6,625 nt of DNA from Flavobacteriales bacterium. Lineage in GTDB: Bacteria > Bacteroidota > Bacteroidia > Flavobacteriales_D > SKUL01. This document shows, one piece after another, positions 1 to 6,078 of this stretch. The notes beneath the pieces were generated by a model. That model did no database searches. It saw only the letters and a program-made list of their open reading frames with translations, and had not been told where the DNA came from. The DNA lies in the NCBI GenBank assembly GCA_007129985.1, contig SKUL01000221.1, positions 1 through 6,625 of the forward strand, written 5' to 3'. Made by a program: the position numbers and the translations under genes. Position 1 is the stretch's first letter. Each line of letters begins with the position of its first letter.

Positions 1-174
1 GAAACCGGAGGGCACGTTTTTCAGCTTCATTTCAGCAACAGCACCCATATGGTTGAGAAAGGTTTTATCACGGAGACAACGGGCAATTGGCTGGACGGCG
101 ACATTCATTTTGGCTTTAATATATCTCGGGTGTTTACGGTGCACCGCCCCAAGCCGAAGCCCTTGGATCACTAG
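1..174 (+). CDS. C-terminal end of a DUF5777-like beta-barrel protein (5' end outside window)
   Basis: Frame 1 is open from the window edge to a TAG at 172-174, giving 57 codons of the C-terminus only. The reading begins ETGGHVFQLHFSNS and continues through KGFITETTG, LDGDIHFGF and NISRVFTV. This alternating polar/hydrophobic pattern with aromatic residues is what closing strands of an outer-membrane barrel look like. From memory, the GGHVFQLHF and GDIHFGFNISRVF signatures are those of the DUF5777 barrel family of Bacteroidota, whose molecular role is unknown. After the last strand there is a short basic, proline-rich tail (HRPKPKPLDH), an unusual end because many barrels stop right at the last aromatic residue. 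The gene is convergent with the protease gene and shares a terminator hairpin with it. The coding call is firm; the family name is from recall and needs a profile search. Confidence 0.8.
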   Translation, partial: ETGGHVFQLHFSNSTHMVEKGFITETTGNWLDGDIHFGFNISRVFTVHRPKPKPLDH

Positions 175-183
175 ACACAACAT

Positions 184-227
184 GAAAAAACAAAACCCCG
201 AAGACAAACTCGTCTCCGGGGTTTTTT
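184..227. terminator. Bidirectional intrinsic terminator between convergent genes
   Basis: The arms AAAACCCCG (192-200) and CGGGGTTTT (217-225) pair perfectly. They continue inward after one A/C mismatch into AGAC (202-205) and GTCT (212-215), leaving a six-base loop AAACTC. A T-run at 222-227 follows the hairpin on the plus strand, and an A-run at 185-190 supplies the matching T-run for minus-strand transcripts. It lies 10 bases after the plus-strand stop at 174 and about 18 bases after the protease stop at 245, so it can end both transcripts. Confidence 0.88.
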
Positions 228-244
228 CGTTTCACACTCAATGC

Positions 245-481
245 CTAGTGCACCGTAACCTTCATCACATTCACCTGATCGTTCATGGTGATGCGCACAA
301 AGTACATACCGCCGGCTTGTCTTCCGAGGTCAACAGGCAGGTAAGCTTCACCCGCAAAATTGAACTGCGAAGTAAACACGGTTTTACCGCTCACTTCCAG
401 CACATCAATTTGCGCAAGCCCTCCGGCACCTTCAAACGTAATGTTGAACTGCCCTTTGTTGGGGTTAGGGAATACGCCGAA
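245..481 (-). other. T9SS type A C-terminal sorting domain coding segment (residues 1106-1183)
   Basis: The segment begins FGVFPNPNKGQFNI, which holds the conserved PNP motif, followed by IDVLEVSGKTVF, LPVDLGRQAGGMYFVRI and the end VMKVTVH. This order (PNP, hydrophobic beta strand, GGMY turn, short basic-hydrophobic end) is the Por-secretion tail of Bacteroidota. Such tails direct the protein through the type IX translocon and are normally cleaved off, with the cargo then attached to the cell surface or released. It implies that the host encodes PorU/PorV/SprA-type machinery elsewhere. Confidence 0.92.
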
Positions 482-3400
482 TGTATTGGTAGCGACTTCC
501 TCAACGCTGGTTGCCAATGCACAGGTAAGCGCCGGGAAACCATTGTCTGTGTTGCCCGCAACTCCGCAATTGTTCACATCGTTGATTACAATGAGGTAGG
601 TGCCCGACTCTGATGCTGTCCAGGTAATGGAACAGCCATCGCCGTCGCCAAGCCCTGATGCATCAATAGCTCCACTCGGTGCAATAATAGCGTAAGTGGG
701 GGTCCATGTACCGGCCCCGAGGCCATTGCAGTGACTAAAGGTGTACGTTACACCTTCGATGAAACCGTCAACGCTGTATGCTTCACTTTGCCAAACCTCA
801 AAGTCGGTAATTTCATTGAAGGGACAGTTTCCGTTGGGATCCGGCACAGGGGCACCGTCAAATTCGGTGTTAAAGTCATTCCAGCCCGTGGTTGGCGATG
901 GGTTCACCCAAATCAAACAATCGCCCGGTTCTTCGCCATCACAATTCTGGTTTAGGAGGAATGTTCCCGTACCGGAGTCATTCGGCCCCCAACCACCAAT
1001 TCGCAATAGGTAGGTGGTTCCTTCGGTAATATCCCACTCAAGGTATGAGGAGAAGCCCGAGCATCCGTCAAAGTCGTCGTTGCAAATAATCAACGCGGAT
1101 GCCGGTGGAGGACAAACACCACTGCTGTATACCGCAATCTTGGTATCAAAATCTGCCGTTCCGCAAGTGCTGAAAATACCTGTACCGTCGCATGTTGCCG
1201 TAAACTCGTACCACACGTCGTTGTTCACATTGCTTTGCTCAAAGGCATCGCAATCGGTGCCCGGATGATCAGGGCCATCCGTGGTTGCTCCAATTGTGCT
1301 GAAGGGATGCGTTCCTGCAGTTACGGTGATGGCGTCAGCGCAGTCATCGTTGGTAATAGGCCCGGAAATACAGTCCTCATAGGCAGCGTCACACAGTTCG
1401 TCCCACTCGGTATCGCAACACCACGGATCCTCGTCAATTACGATGAGGACACACGGGTCGTCCAGCGGATAAGGTATGTCGGTTATACAATCGCCATCAC
1501 AAACCGGGTCTGATGCAGAAAGGAAGTTCACAATGATCTCCTGATCAGTAAAAGCACAAACACTTCCGGCAAAGTCATCGGGGTCGGTGTACACAATACC
1601 CGTTAAAATCCATTGGCCCCCGAGAGGATCCAGGTCGTTTGCTGCCAAGATACCATTAATTCCGGCATCAAACTCAAAAGGCAGTGGAGCTGCGCCAGTA
1701 ATTGAAAACCCTGCAGGAACACCGCCTGTCGCTCCGGGCCCCGGGTCAAAGCCTACAGCATAGTTTCCACCTTCGGGTATATCAACACCGGTAGCATTGA
1801 AAATTGCCTCCTCACCCGGACAAATATCTTGAGTAAGGGCTACCGAAATCGTTCCGGCATCACAATCCGCACCACCACCGCTCAGGCAATCAAAGTACTG
1901 GTCATCACATATTTCATCCCACTCGGTATCACAGCAAAATGGATCCTGGGCCAACACCTGAATCACGCAGGGGTCATTCTCTGGGAAGGGTATGTCTGTG
2001 ATACAATCATTACCGGAACCGTCACAAGCAGGATCTCCCGTGCTCAGGAAGTTTACAGTTACATCCACATTGGCAATGCTGCAGAAACTACCGCCAGCAT
2101 CTTCTGGGTCTGTGTAAACAAAGCCGGTTAAAACCCAGGCGCCAGAAAGTGGGGGAAAAGAATTGGCTGATAGAATACCATTAATATCGTTATCGAACTC
2201 AAATGGAAGCGGCTCAACTCCGGTTATTGTGAATCCTGTTCCGTTTCCGCCGGTGCCTCCGGGGCCGGGCACGAACTGAACAGCGTAACCTCCTCCTGAA
2301 GGAATTTCAACTCCTGTGGCATTAAAGATACCTGCTTCGCCAGGGCAAACATTTTGGTTGACAGATACGCTCACTGTGCCTGCCTCGCAATCACCACCGC
2401 CGCCGCTTGAGCCGCAAGGGTTATTGGAGCCGTCCAGTGTGTTTGCACCCGAATTGGTAGGGTCAAGATAGGTGCTGAGGTTATCACCGGGATTTGAATT
2501 CCAGTGGTAGGACATTTTTCCATACAAATCCGGACTTGAAGGACTGGTGCAAAAAGAGCTTCCTCCCGTGAGTGTTCCGATGATACGGCCCTGATTGTCG
2601 AAAATGGGAGAACCTGAAGAACCACCTTCCGTCACACCGTGTCCGTTTGAGGTGCTTACCCAGGTAACCATCCAATGTGAGCCGGAAGGACCTCCCCAGC
2701 TTGTAGAAATCAAATTGCTGCTGTAGGTAGATATCTTCTTGATATCTCCTGACGGGTGGTGAATACTTACACCGCTAGAGCTGGTAACGTTGGTTCTACG
2801 CCAACCGTTGTAAAAAGGGTTGTAAGACTCAGGAACATCATTGTTGAGCTCGACAAGCATATAATCCGAACCGCTGTTTCCTCCGCCGTCACCACTATCT
2901 GCAATGCGTGCACAACCTGTCATGGTGTTGTTGGGAACCTGTCCGGCGGTTCCGTTCGCACAACCGGCTGATTCATAGTTGAAGAAAAACACCCACTGAT
3001 TCATGTTGGCAGTTGATGCGTTGATTCCACAGTGAAGCGCCGTAAGCACATAAGGCGTGCAATCCTGTGCTGTGTTGTTGATCAACGATCCGCTGCACCA
3101 ACCGGCAAACTGACCTTCAATAATGAAAATCCGAACAACACCGCGTTTTTGGTTTTGCCAGTTGTTTCCCTCAGAGCAGTTTACATTCACCTGACAAGGG
3201 TCGGAATCTCCAAAATCCCGCTGGGCGCCTTCAGCCTGGGGCATCATGCGATACACGTGCACCAATCCGGCTATTTCAAACTTGCCCTGACCCATTACTG
3301 CGGTGGGCTCAAAATACTCCACAATTACCTCATCGCCGTGGATGGGCTGGGTGCTGAAAACACCGCTTTCGTGGTTGTTGAACTCGGTAAACGCTCCTAT

Positions 3401-3796
3401 CACCTGCTGATAATCAGGTGAGTGAATAAAGAGCTTTGCTCCTGCCGGAATTTCAAAGTTCTCGAACTGAACGGAAAGCCCGACGGCATCCCGAGACTTC
3501 AGCGCGTGACGCCAAACGCGACCGCCCTTCACTTCTGTCCAGGCATTCACATCATTCAGGCTAATTCCAACAGGCAACACCCTTCCGATGCGCGGATAGG
3601 TGCCCTGTTTCTCTTCTACAGTGGCGTCTTCGGACTGAACCTGCTGCAGGTTAAACGAGTTTAACTGAGTTCGCTCCACGGGTTCGAGTGAAAGCGAAAG
3701 GGTTTTTCCGAGAGGTTCTCCTCCCTCGCTGATTTGCGCCCACACCGAGGTGCCGAGCAACATAAGCCCAATCATTAATGCGTACAATTTGGTCAT
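245..3796 (-). CDS. Secreted lysyl endopeptidase-like serine protease with T9SS type A sorting domain
   Basis: This is a multidomain exported protease of 1183 residues. Residues 1-20 are a signal peptide with likely cleavage after SVWA. Residues 21 to about 197 look like a propeptide. Residues 198 to about 458 match Achromobacter protease I (lysyl endopeptidase, family S1): His255 in TALHC, Asp311 in SDYMLVEL and Ser394 in GGSSGSP form the triad. Cys201, 207, 234, 256, 279 and 416 fit its three disulfides, and Asp423 in SPDLYGK aligns with the S1-pocket Asp225 that selects lysine. So cleavage after Lys is inferred. Then come a Gly/Ser linker, two copies of a cysteine-rich module (469-640 and 644-812), a beta-sandwich-like region resembling pre-peptidase C-terminal domains (about 815-950), another Cys-containing beta region (960-1093) and a sorting tail (1106-1183). 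The start at 3796 gives a clean signal peptide. There is no Shine-Dalgarno sequence; an A-rich leader precedes the ATG, as is common in Bacteroidota. It is probably monocistronic, ending at the shared terminator. Confidence 0.93.
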   Translation of the reverse strand: MTKLYALMIGLMLLGTSVWAQISEGGEPLGKTLSLSLEPVERTQLNSFNLQQVQSEDATVEEKQGTYPRIGRVLPVGISLNDVNAWTEVKGGRVWRHALKSRDAVGLSVQFENFEIPAGAKLFIHSPDYQQVIGAFTEFNNHESGVFSTQPIHGDEVIVEYFEPTAVMGQGKFEIAGLVHVYRMMPQAEGAQRDFGDSDPCQVNVNCSEGNNWQNQKRGVVRIFIIEGQFAGWCSGSLINNTAQDCTPYVLTALHCGINASTANMNQWVFFFNYESAGCANGTAGQVPNNTMTGCARIADSGDGGGNSGSDYMLVELNNDVPESYNPFYNGWRRTNVTSSSGVSIHHPSGDIKKISTYSSNLISTSWGGPSGSHWMVTWVSTSNGHGVTEGGSSGSPIFDNQGRIIGTLTGGSSFCTSPSSPDLYGKMSYHWNSNPGDNLSTYLDPTNSGANTLDGSNNPCGSSGGGGDCEAGTVSVSVNQNVCPGEAGIFNATGVEIPSGGGYAVQFVPGPGGTGGNGTGFTITGVEPLPFEFDNDINGILSANSFPPLSGAWVLTGFVYTDPEDAGGSFCSIANVDVTVNFLSTGDPACDGSGNDCITDIPFPENDPCVIQVLAQDPFCCDTEWDEICDDQYFDCLSGGGADCDAGTISVALTQDICPGEEAIFNATGVDIPEGGNYAVGFDPGPGATGGVPAGFSITGAAPLPFEFDAGINGILAANDLDPLGGQWILTGIVYTDPDDFAGSVCAFTDQEIIVNFLSASDPVCDGDCITDIPYPLDDPCVLIVIDEDPWCCDTEWDELCDAAYEDCISGPITNDDCADAITVTAGTHPFSTIGATTDGPDHPGTDCDAFEQSNVNNDVWYEFTATCDGTGIFSTCGTADFDTKIAVYSSGVCPPPASALIICNDDFDGCSGFSSYLEWDITEGTTYLLRIGGWGPNDSGTGTFLLNQNCDGEEPGDCLIWVNPSPTTGWNDFNTEFDGAPVPDPNGNCPFNEITDFEVWQSEAYSVDGFIEGVTYTFSHCNGLGAGTWTPTYAIIAPSGAIDASGLGDGDGCSITWTASESGTYLIVINDVNNCGVAGNTDNGFPALTCALATSVEEVATNTFGVFPNPNKGQFNITFEGAGGLAQIDVLEVSGKTVFTSQFNFAGEAYLPVDLGRQAGGMYFVRITMNDQVNVMKVTVH
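1361..1867 (-). repeat. Cysteine-rich module, copy 2 (protease residues 644-812)
   Basis: This is the second copy of the module, 169 residues, separated from copy 1 by only GGA. It opens DCDAGTISVAL, keeps ICPGE, FNATGVDIP, PLPFEFD, INGILAAN, LTGIVYTDPDD and the end motif CITDIPYPLDDPC...DPWCCDTEWDELC...DC (770-809). All cysteines of copy 1 are retained, so the disulfide pattern is under selection. At DNA level the copies have diverged clearly while the protein stays alike, which points to an old duplication under purifying selection rather than a recent slip. Confidence 0.85.
1877..2392 (-). repeat. Cysteine-rich module, copy 1 (protease residues 469-640)
   Basis: This encodes the first of two tandem copies of a 170-residue module. 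It starts DCEAGTVSVSV, has a VCPGE turn, FNATGVEIP, a Gly/Pro-rich stretch, PLPFEFD, INGIL, LTGFVYTDPED, and ends with a compact cysteine motif CITDIPFPENDPC...DPFCCDTEWDEIC...DC (residues 598-637). Against copy 2 well over half the residues are identical by eye, and the only length difference is three residues (SGN at 594-596). The front part is probably a beta-sandwich; the C-terminal 40 residues resemble a small disulfide-rich, acidic knot seen in other secreted proteins. The function is unknown; surface adhesion, Ca2+ binding or spacing are possible. Confidence 0.85.
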
Positions 3797-3823
3797 GAAA
3801 AGTTATTTTGGTTAAATGGTTTC

Positions 3824-3849
3824 TGACGAGCGACCATCGCTCAGGGTCA
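3824..3849 (-). promoter_or_regulatory. Stem-loop in the leader of the protease gene
   Basis: GAGCGA (3828-3833) and TCGCTC (3837-3842) form a perfect 6-base stem with a three-base loop CCA. TGAC (3824-3827) and GTCA (3846-3849) can extend it past a three-base bulge. On the minus strand it sits about 30-50 bases before the protease ATG at 3796 and is not followed by a T-run, so it is not a terminator for that strand. It could be an mRNA 5' stabilising hairpin or a regulator's palindromic site. The structure is seen; the role is inferred. Confidence 0.45.
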
Positions 3850-3855
3850 AAAGTT
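3848..3855 (-). promoter_or_regulatory. Weak candidate -7 element for the protease gene
   Basis: Read on the minus strand the bases are AACTTTTG, which match the Bacteroidota -7 consensus TAnnTTTG at five of the six fixed positions. No TTTG -33 element lies at the usual 19-21 base spacing; the nearest (CTTG) is about 26 bases away. If used, transcription would start close to the stem-loop, placing that hairpin at the very 5' end of the mRNA. The 141-base gap must contain the protease promoter or the gene would depend on readthrough, but this site is only a guess. Confidence 0.2.
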
Positions 3856-3856
3856 C

Positions 3857-3897
3857 AAAAAAAAATTGGGCTTGCCTTGACCAAGACTAAGTTTTTT
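3857..3897 (-). terminator. Possible weak terminator after the peroxidase gene
   Basis: On the plus strand an A-run of nine (3857-3865) is followed by TTGG (3866-3869), CCAA (3881-3884) and a T-run (3892-3897). On the minus strand this reads as a weak hairpin followed by nine T, starting about 40 bases after the peroxidase stop at 3938. The GC content of the stem is low, so termination may be partial, which would allow some readthrough into the protease gene. Confidence 0.3.
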
Positions 3898-3937
3898 CAA
3901 CCGCATTCCGTTGATGGTTGCACACCCATCCATGTCT

Positions 3938-5320
3938 TCAAAAACAGCCCAAGTCGCTTTGTGACTGAAAATCATTGTTTGGGAAACACAATCCACTAGG
4001 CACATCTGTGGGAACGTACCTCTGGAGCTGAGTATCGTGCAGTGCGTTCTCAACAAAACGAACAAGGTCGTCAATCTCCTCTGCTGTGAGATGTAACGCT
4101 TTAAATCGTGGTGACAGCTGTTCACCCGGTACATTCGGGTTCTCACTTTGCGCGGCATTTTTATACTCAACCACGGCTTTCACCGAATGAAATGATGCCC
4201 CATGGCCGTAAAAGGGTGAATCCTTGATGTTGTACAGCTGAGGTACTTTGAATTTGTAATCATCCGCTGAGACTCCCGTAAAGCCACCTCTACCGCTGGC
4301 TGTGGTCAAAGCGTCAATCACGCTAACAACGGTATGCCCTTGAAGATCGCTCATCCCCAAGGCATGAAAATCGTTTTCTGCGAGGGCGGGGCCGTTGTGA
4401 CAAGTTACACAGTTGGCTTTGCCAAAAAAGAGAATAGCCCCTTGTTTTTCGCGCCATGTCATCGCTGACCGATCGCCGCGCAGCCAGCGCTGAAAAGGGG
4501 CTTTGTTGGCAAGCACCGTGCGTTCATAGGCCGCAATGGCCAGGCCTGCGTACTCCCGACTCACCGATACTTCGAGCGGAACACCCGGAAAGGCAGCTTC
4601 AAACAGCGTTGCGTACTCCGGATAGTCCTCAATAAGCGACACATCAACCCTTGATCGGTGCACCCTGATACCCGCCATTGCCTGTATCTCGGGTCCGGCA
4701 TAACCGAAGTTATTATCCTCGCGCGGAGTGCCCGGAGTCCAGCGCGCCTCGGTGCCGATGTTCTTGTCGAACGAACCGAATTGCCCATTCCAGAGGGTCA
4801 CTTCCTGATAGGCAACATTCAGAATAGAGGGCGAACGCGTTGATTGTACATCCATCCAATCCACAGAATAGAGCGGGTCTTTGACCCTTGCTTCACCGGC
4901 AATGCCAAACCCCATTCCCCCCTCGCCTATACCTTGTGGCACATTGGCCTGAAAGCCGGCGCCTGCGATGTGGCAGGTAGCGCACGACCATTCTTCAGTG
5001 CTCAACAGCGGCATAGACGCGTTGCGCCCGAGAGCAGGCTCATGAAAAAGAAGCTTGCCGAGATGAACCTTGGCAGTGCTGAGCGGATTGTTAGGATCCT
5101 GAGGTATGGCCGCATAATTATTACTCTCAGGAAGCACAAAAAAGGCCGCCCCCTGCCCACCCGACGATTCTTCAATCAATTGCAGCAATATCTGGTCAAG
5201 GTTTTCAGCACCGTCTTCAAATGGCGTTTCCTTGCGGCAGGAGATGAGCGCAAACGTAAGTAGCAACGCAAACAACAAGGCGCTTGCAACTTTGGAATAT
5301 GGCGCTGTTTCCGGGGTCAT
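3938..5320 (-). CDS. Di-heme cytochrome c peroxidase / MauG-family lipoprotein
   Basis: The 460-residue product belongs to the bacterial di-heme cytochrome c peroxidase (CcpA/MauG) superfamily, which uses two c-type hemes to reduce peroxide or oxidise a partner. A hydrophobic segment (11-27) ends in ALISC, making Cys28 a likely lipidated residue, so the enzyme is probably membrane-anchored in the periplasm. Heme motifs are CATCH (113-117) and CVTCH (304-308). Other family landmarks are HLGKLLFHEPALGRN (86-100), SPSILNVAY (163-171), LWNGQFGS (176-183), IAAYERT (262-268), KVPQLYNI (358-365) and FYGHGASF (370-377). The residue where classical peroxidases place the Met ligand of the C-terminal heme appears to be Tyr386 in VVEYKN, as in MauG. 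The C-terminal extension with PSGLCFPNND and DLGCF adds two cysteines and, from memory, recurs in Bacteroidota homologues. The ATG overlaps the hydrolase stop by ATGA, so it is the last gene of an operon. Physiological substrate is unknown. Confidence 0.9.
   Translation of the reverse strand: MTPETAPYSKVASALLFALLLTFALISCRKETPFEDGAENLDQILLQLIEESSGGQGAAFFVLPESNNYAAIPQDPNNPLSTAKVHLGKLLFHEPALGRNASMPLLSTEEWSCATCHIAGAGFQANVPQGIGEGGMGFGIAGEARVKDPLYSVDWMDVQSTRSPSILNVAYQEVTLWNGQFGSFDKNIGTEARWTPGTPREDNNFGYAGPEIQAMAGIRVHRSRVDVSLIEDYPEYATLFEAAFPGVPLEVSVSREYAGLAIAAYERTVLANKAPFQRWLRGDRSAMTWREKQGAILFFGKANCVTCHNGPALAENDFHALGMSDLQGHTVVSVIDALTTASGRGGFTGVSADDYKFKVPQLYNIKDSPFYGHGASFHSVKAVVEYKNAAQSENPNVPGEQLSPRFKALHLTAEEIDDLVRFVENALHDTQLQRYVPTDVPSGLCFPNNDFQSQSDLGCF
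5317..5320 (-). promoter_or_regulatory. ATGA stop/start overlap, hydrolase to peroxidase
   Basis: On the minus strand the peroxidase ATG (5320-5318) overlaps the hydrolase TGA (5319-5317). Such overlaps usually mean coupling by ribosome re-initiation, and they fix the peroxidase start at 5320, where a good lipoprotein signal follows. Confidence 0.85.
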
Positions 5321-6078
5321 TTCGCTGCCATGCGTTCTATCATCTTTGTCACCTCTTCGGGCTTCTCGGCGTGCACCCAGTGGCCGGCATCGGGAATCAC
5401 TTCTACTTCGGCATTGGTAAACTGCGCCATGATTTCAGGGACGTCGGCGGCAGTGATGTAGTTGCTCGCTCCTCCGGCAATGAACAACGCGGGAGTGTCC
5501 ACATTTCCGTCGGGCAAGGCATGTACAATGTCTTCCATGGCCGCTTCGAGCACCGGAAGGTTGAATTTCCACTCAAAGCCGCCCTCCTTTTTACGGTGAA
5601 GGTTCTTGAGCAAAAACTGGCGTATTCCAAATGACGAAATGTGTTTAGCCAACTGTTCATCCGCCTCGTTTCGTGAGGAAATTTCTTCTACCTTCAGCGA
5701 GTGCAGGGCATCAATAATCCCGTCGTGGTGAATGGGGTACTCGCGTATGCCCATATCCACCACAACCAAAGCTCTGGCAATGTCGGGGTATTTCTGCGCG
5801 AACCACATCACCGTTTTTCCGCCCATGGAGTGACCCACAAGCAGCGGTTTTTCAATGTGGTGGTCGGTGATAAGTTCTTGTAAATCGGCGGCCATCAGAT
5901 TATAGGTATGCTCATCGGCGTGTGGTGAGCGGCCGTGATTTCGCTGATCTACCAACCATATTTCGTGGTTTTCGGCCAGTTGATTGGCGATGCTCTGCCA
6001 GTTATCCAGCATACCAAAGAGCCCGTGCAAGATGATAATAGGCTGCCCTGATCCCTGTTTTTTGTAGTTGAGTTTCAT
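5317..6078 (-). CDS. Alpha/beta-fold hydrolase, YbfF-like esterase
   Basis: The 253-residue cytoplasmic protein (no signal peptide) starts MKLNYKKQGSG. An in-frame ATG at 6141 would add 21 residues, but these lie inside pdxJ and resemble nothing; the ATG at 6078 overlaps the pdxJ stop by ATGA, so I chose it. Landmarks, numbered from this start, are the oxyanion-loop motif HGLFG (18-22), WLVDQRNHGRSPH (41-53), the nucleophile elbow GHSMGG with Ser84, VVDMG with Asp108, and DAGHWVH with His233. In E. coli YbfF the acid is, as I recall, the Asp after strand 6, which fits Asp108; the usual post-strand-7 position here reads SNY without Asp. The family cleaves acyl esters or thioesters in vitro; the natural substrate is unknown. 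Being coupled to pdxJ suggests shared regulation, not a proven shared pathway. Other close relatives include BioH-like and 2-hydroxymuconate-type hydrolases, but HGLFG and QRNHGRS favour the YbfF group. Confidence 0.88.
   Translation of the reverse strand: MKLNYKKQGSGQPIIILHGLFGMLDNWQSIANQLAENHEIWLVDQRNHGRSPHADEHTYNLMAADLQELITDHHIEKPLLVGHSMGGKTVMWFAQKYPDIARALVVVDMGIREYPIHHDGIIDALHSLKVEEISSRNEADEQLAKHISSFGIRQFLLKNLHRKKEGGFEWKFNLPVLEAAMEDIVHALPDGNVDTPALFIAGGASNYITAADVPEIMAQFTNAEVEVIPDAGHWVHAEKPEEVTKMIERMAAK
6075..6078 (-). promoter_or_regulatory. ATGA stop/start overlap, pdxJ to hydrolase
   Basis: On the minus strand the hydrolase ATG (6078-6076) overlaps the pdxJ TGA (6077-6075). This is the second identical overlap in the operon and decides the hydrolase start against the longer frame. 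Confidence 0.85.

Noticed and set aside
184..227. Small RNA gene at the convergent junction
   Set aside because: The structure is fully explained by a two-way terminator and there is no room for a separate promoter and transcript between the two stop codons.
53..613. Plus-strand open frame of 186 codons near the left end
   Set aside because: It runs in a different frame across the end of the barrel gene, through the terminator hairpin and into the protease gene on the other strand. Its product has no coherent composition or family likeness.
1361..2392. Recent tandem DNA duplication or recombination hotspot
   Set aside because: The two copies are alike as protein but clearly diverged in bases, so this is an old domain duplication kept by selection.
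731..3664. Several plus-strand open frames of 60-130 codons opposite the protease gene
   Set aside because: They mirror the codon structure of the minus-strand gene, whose product has clear domains throughout; none shows a recognisable motif.
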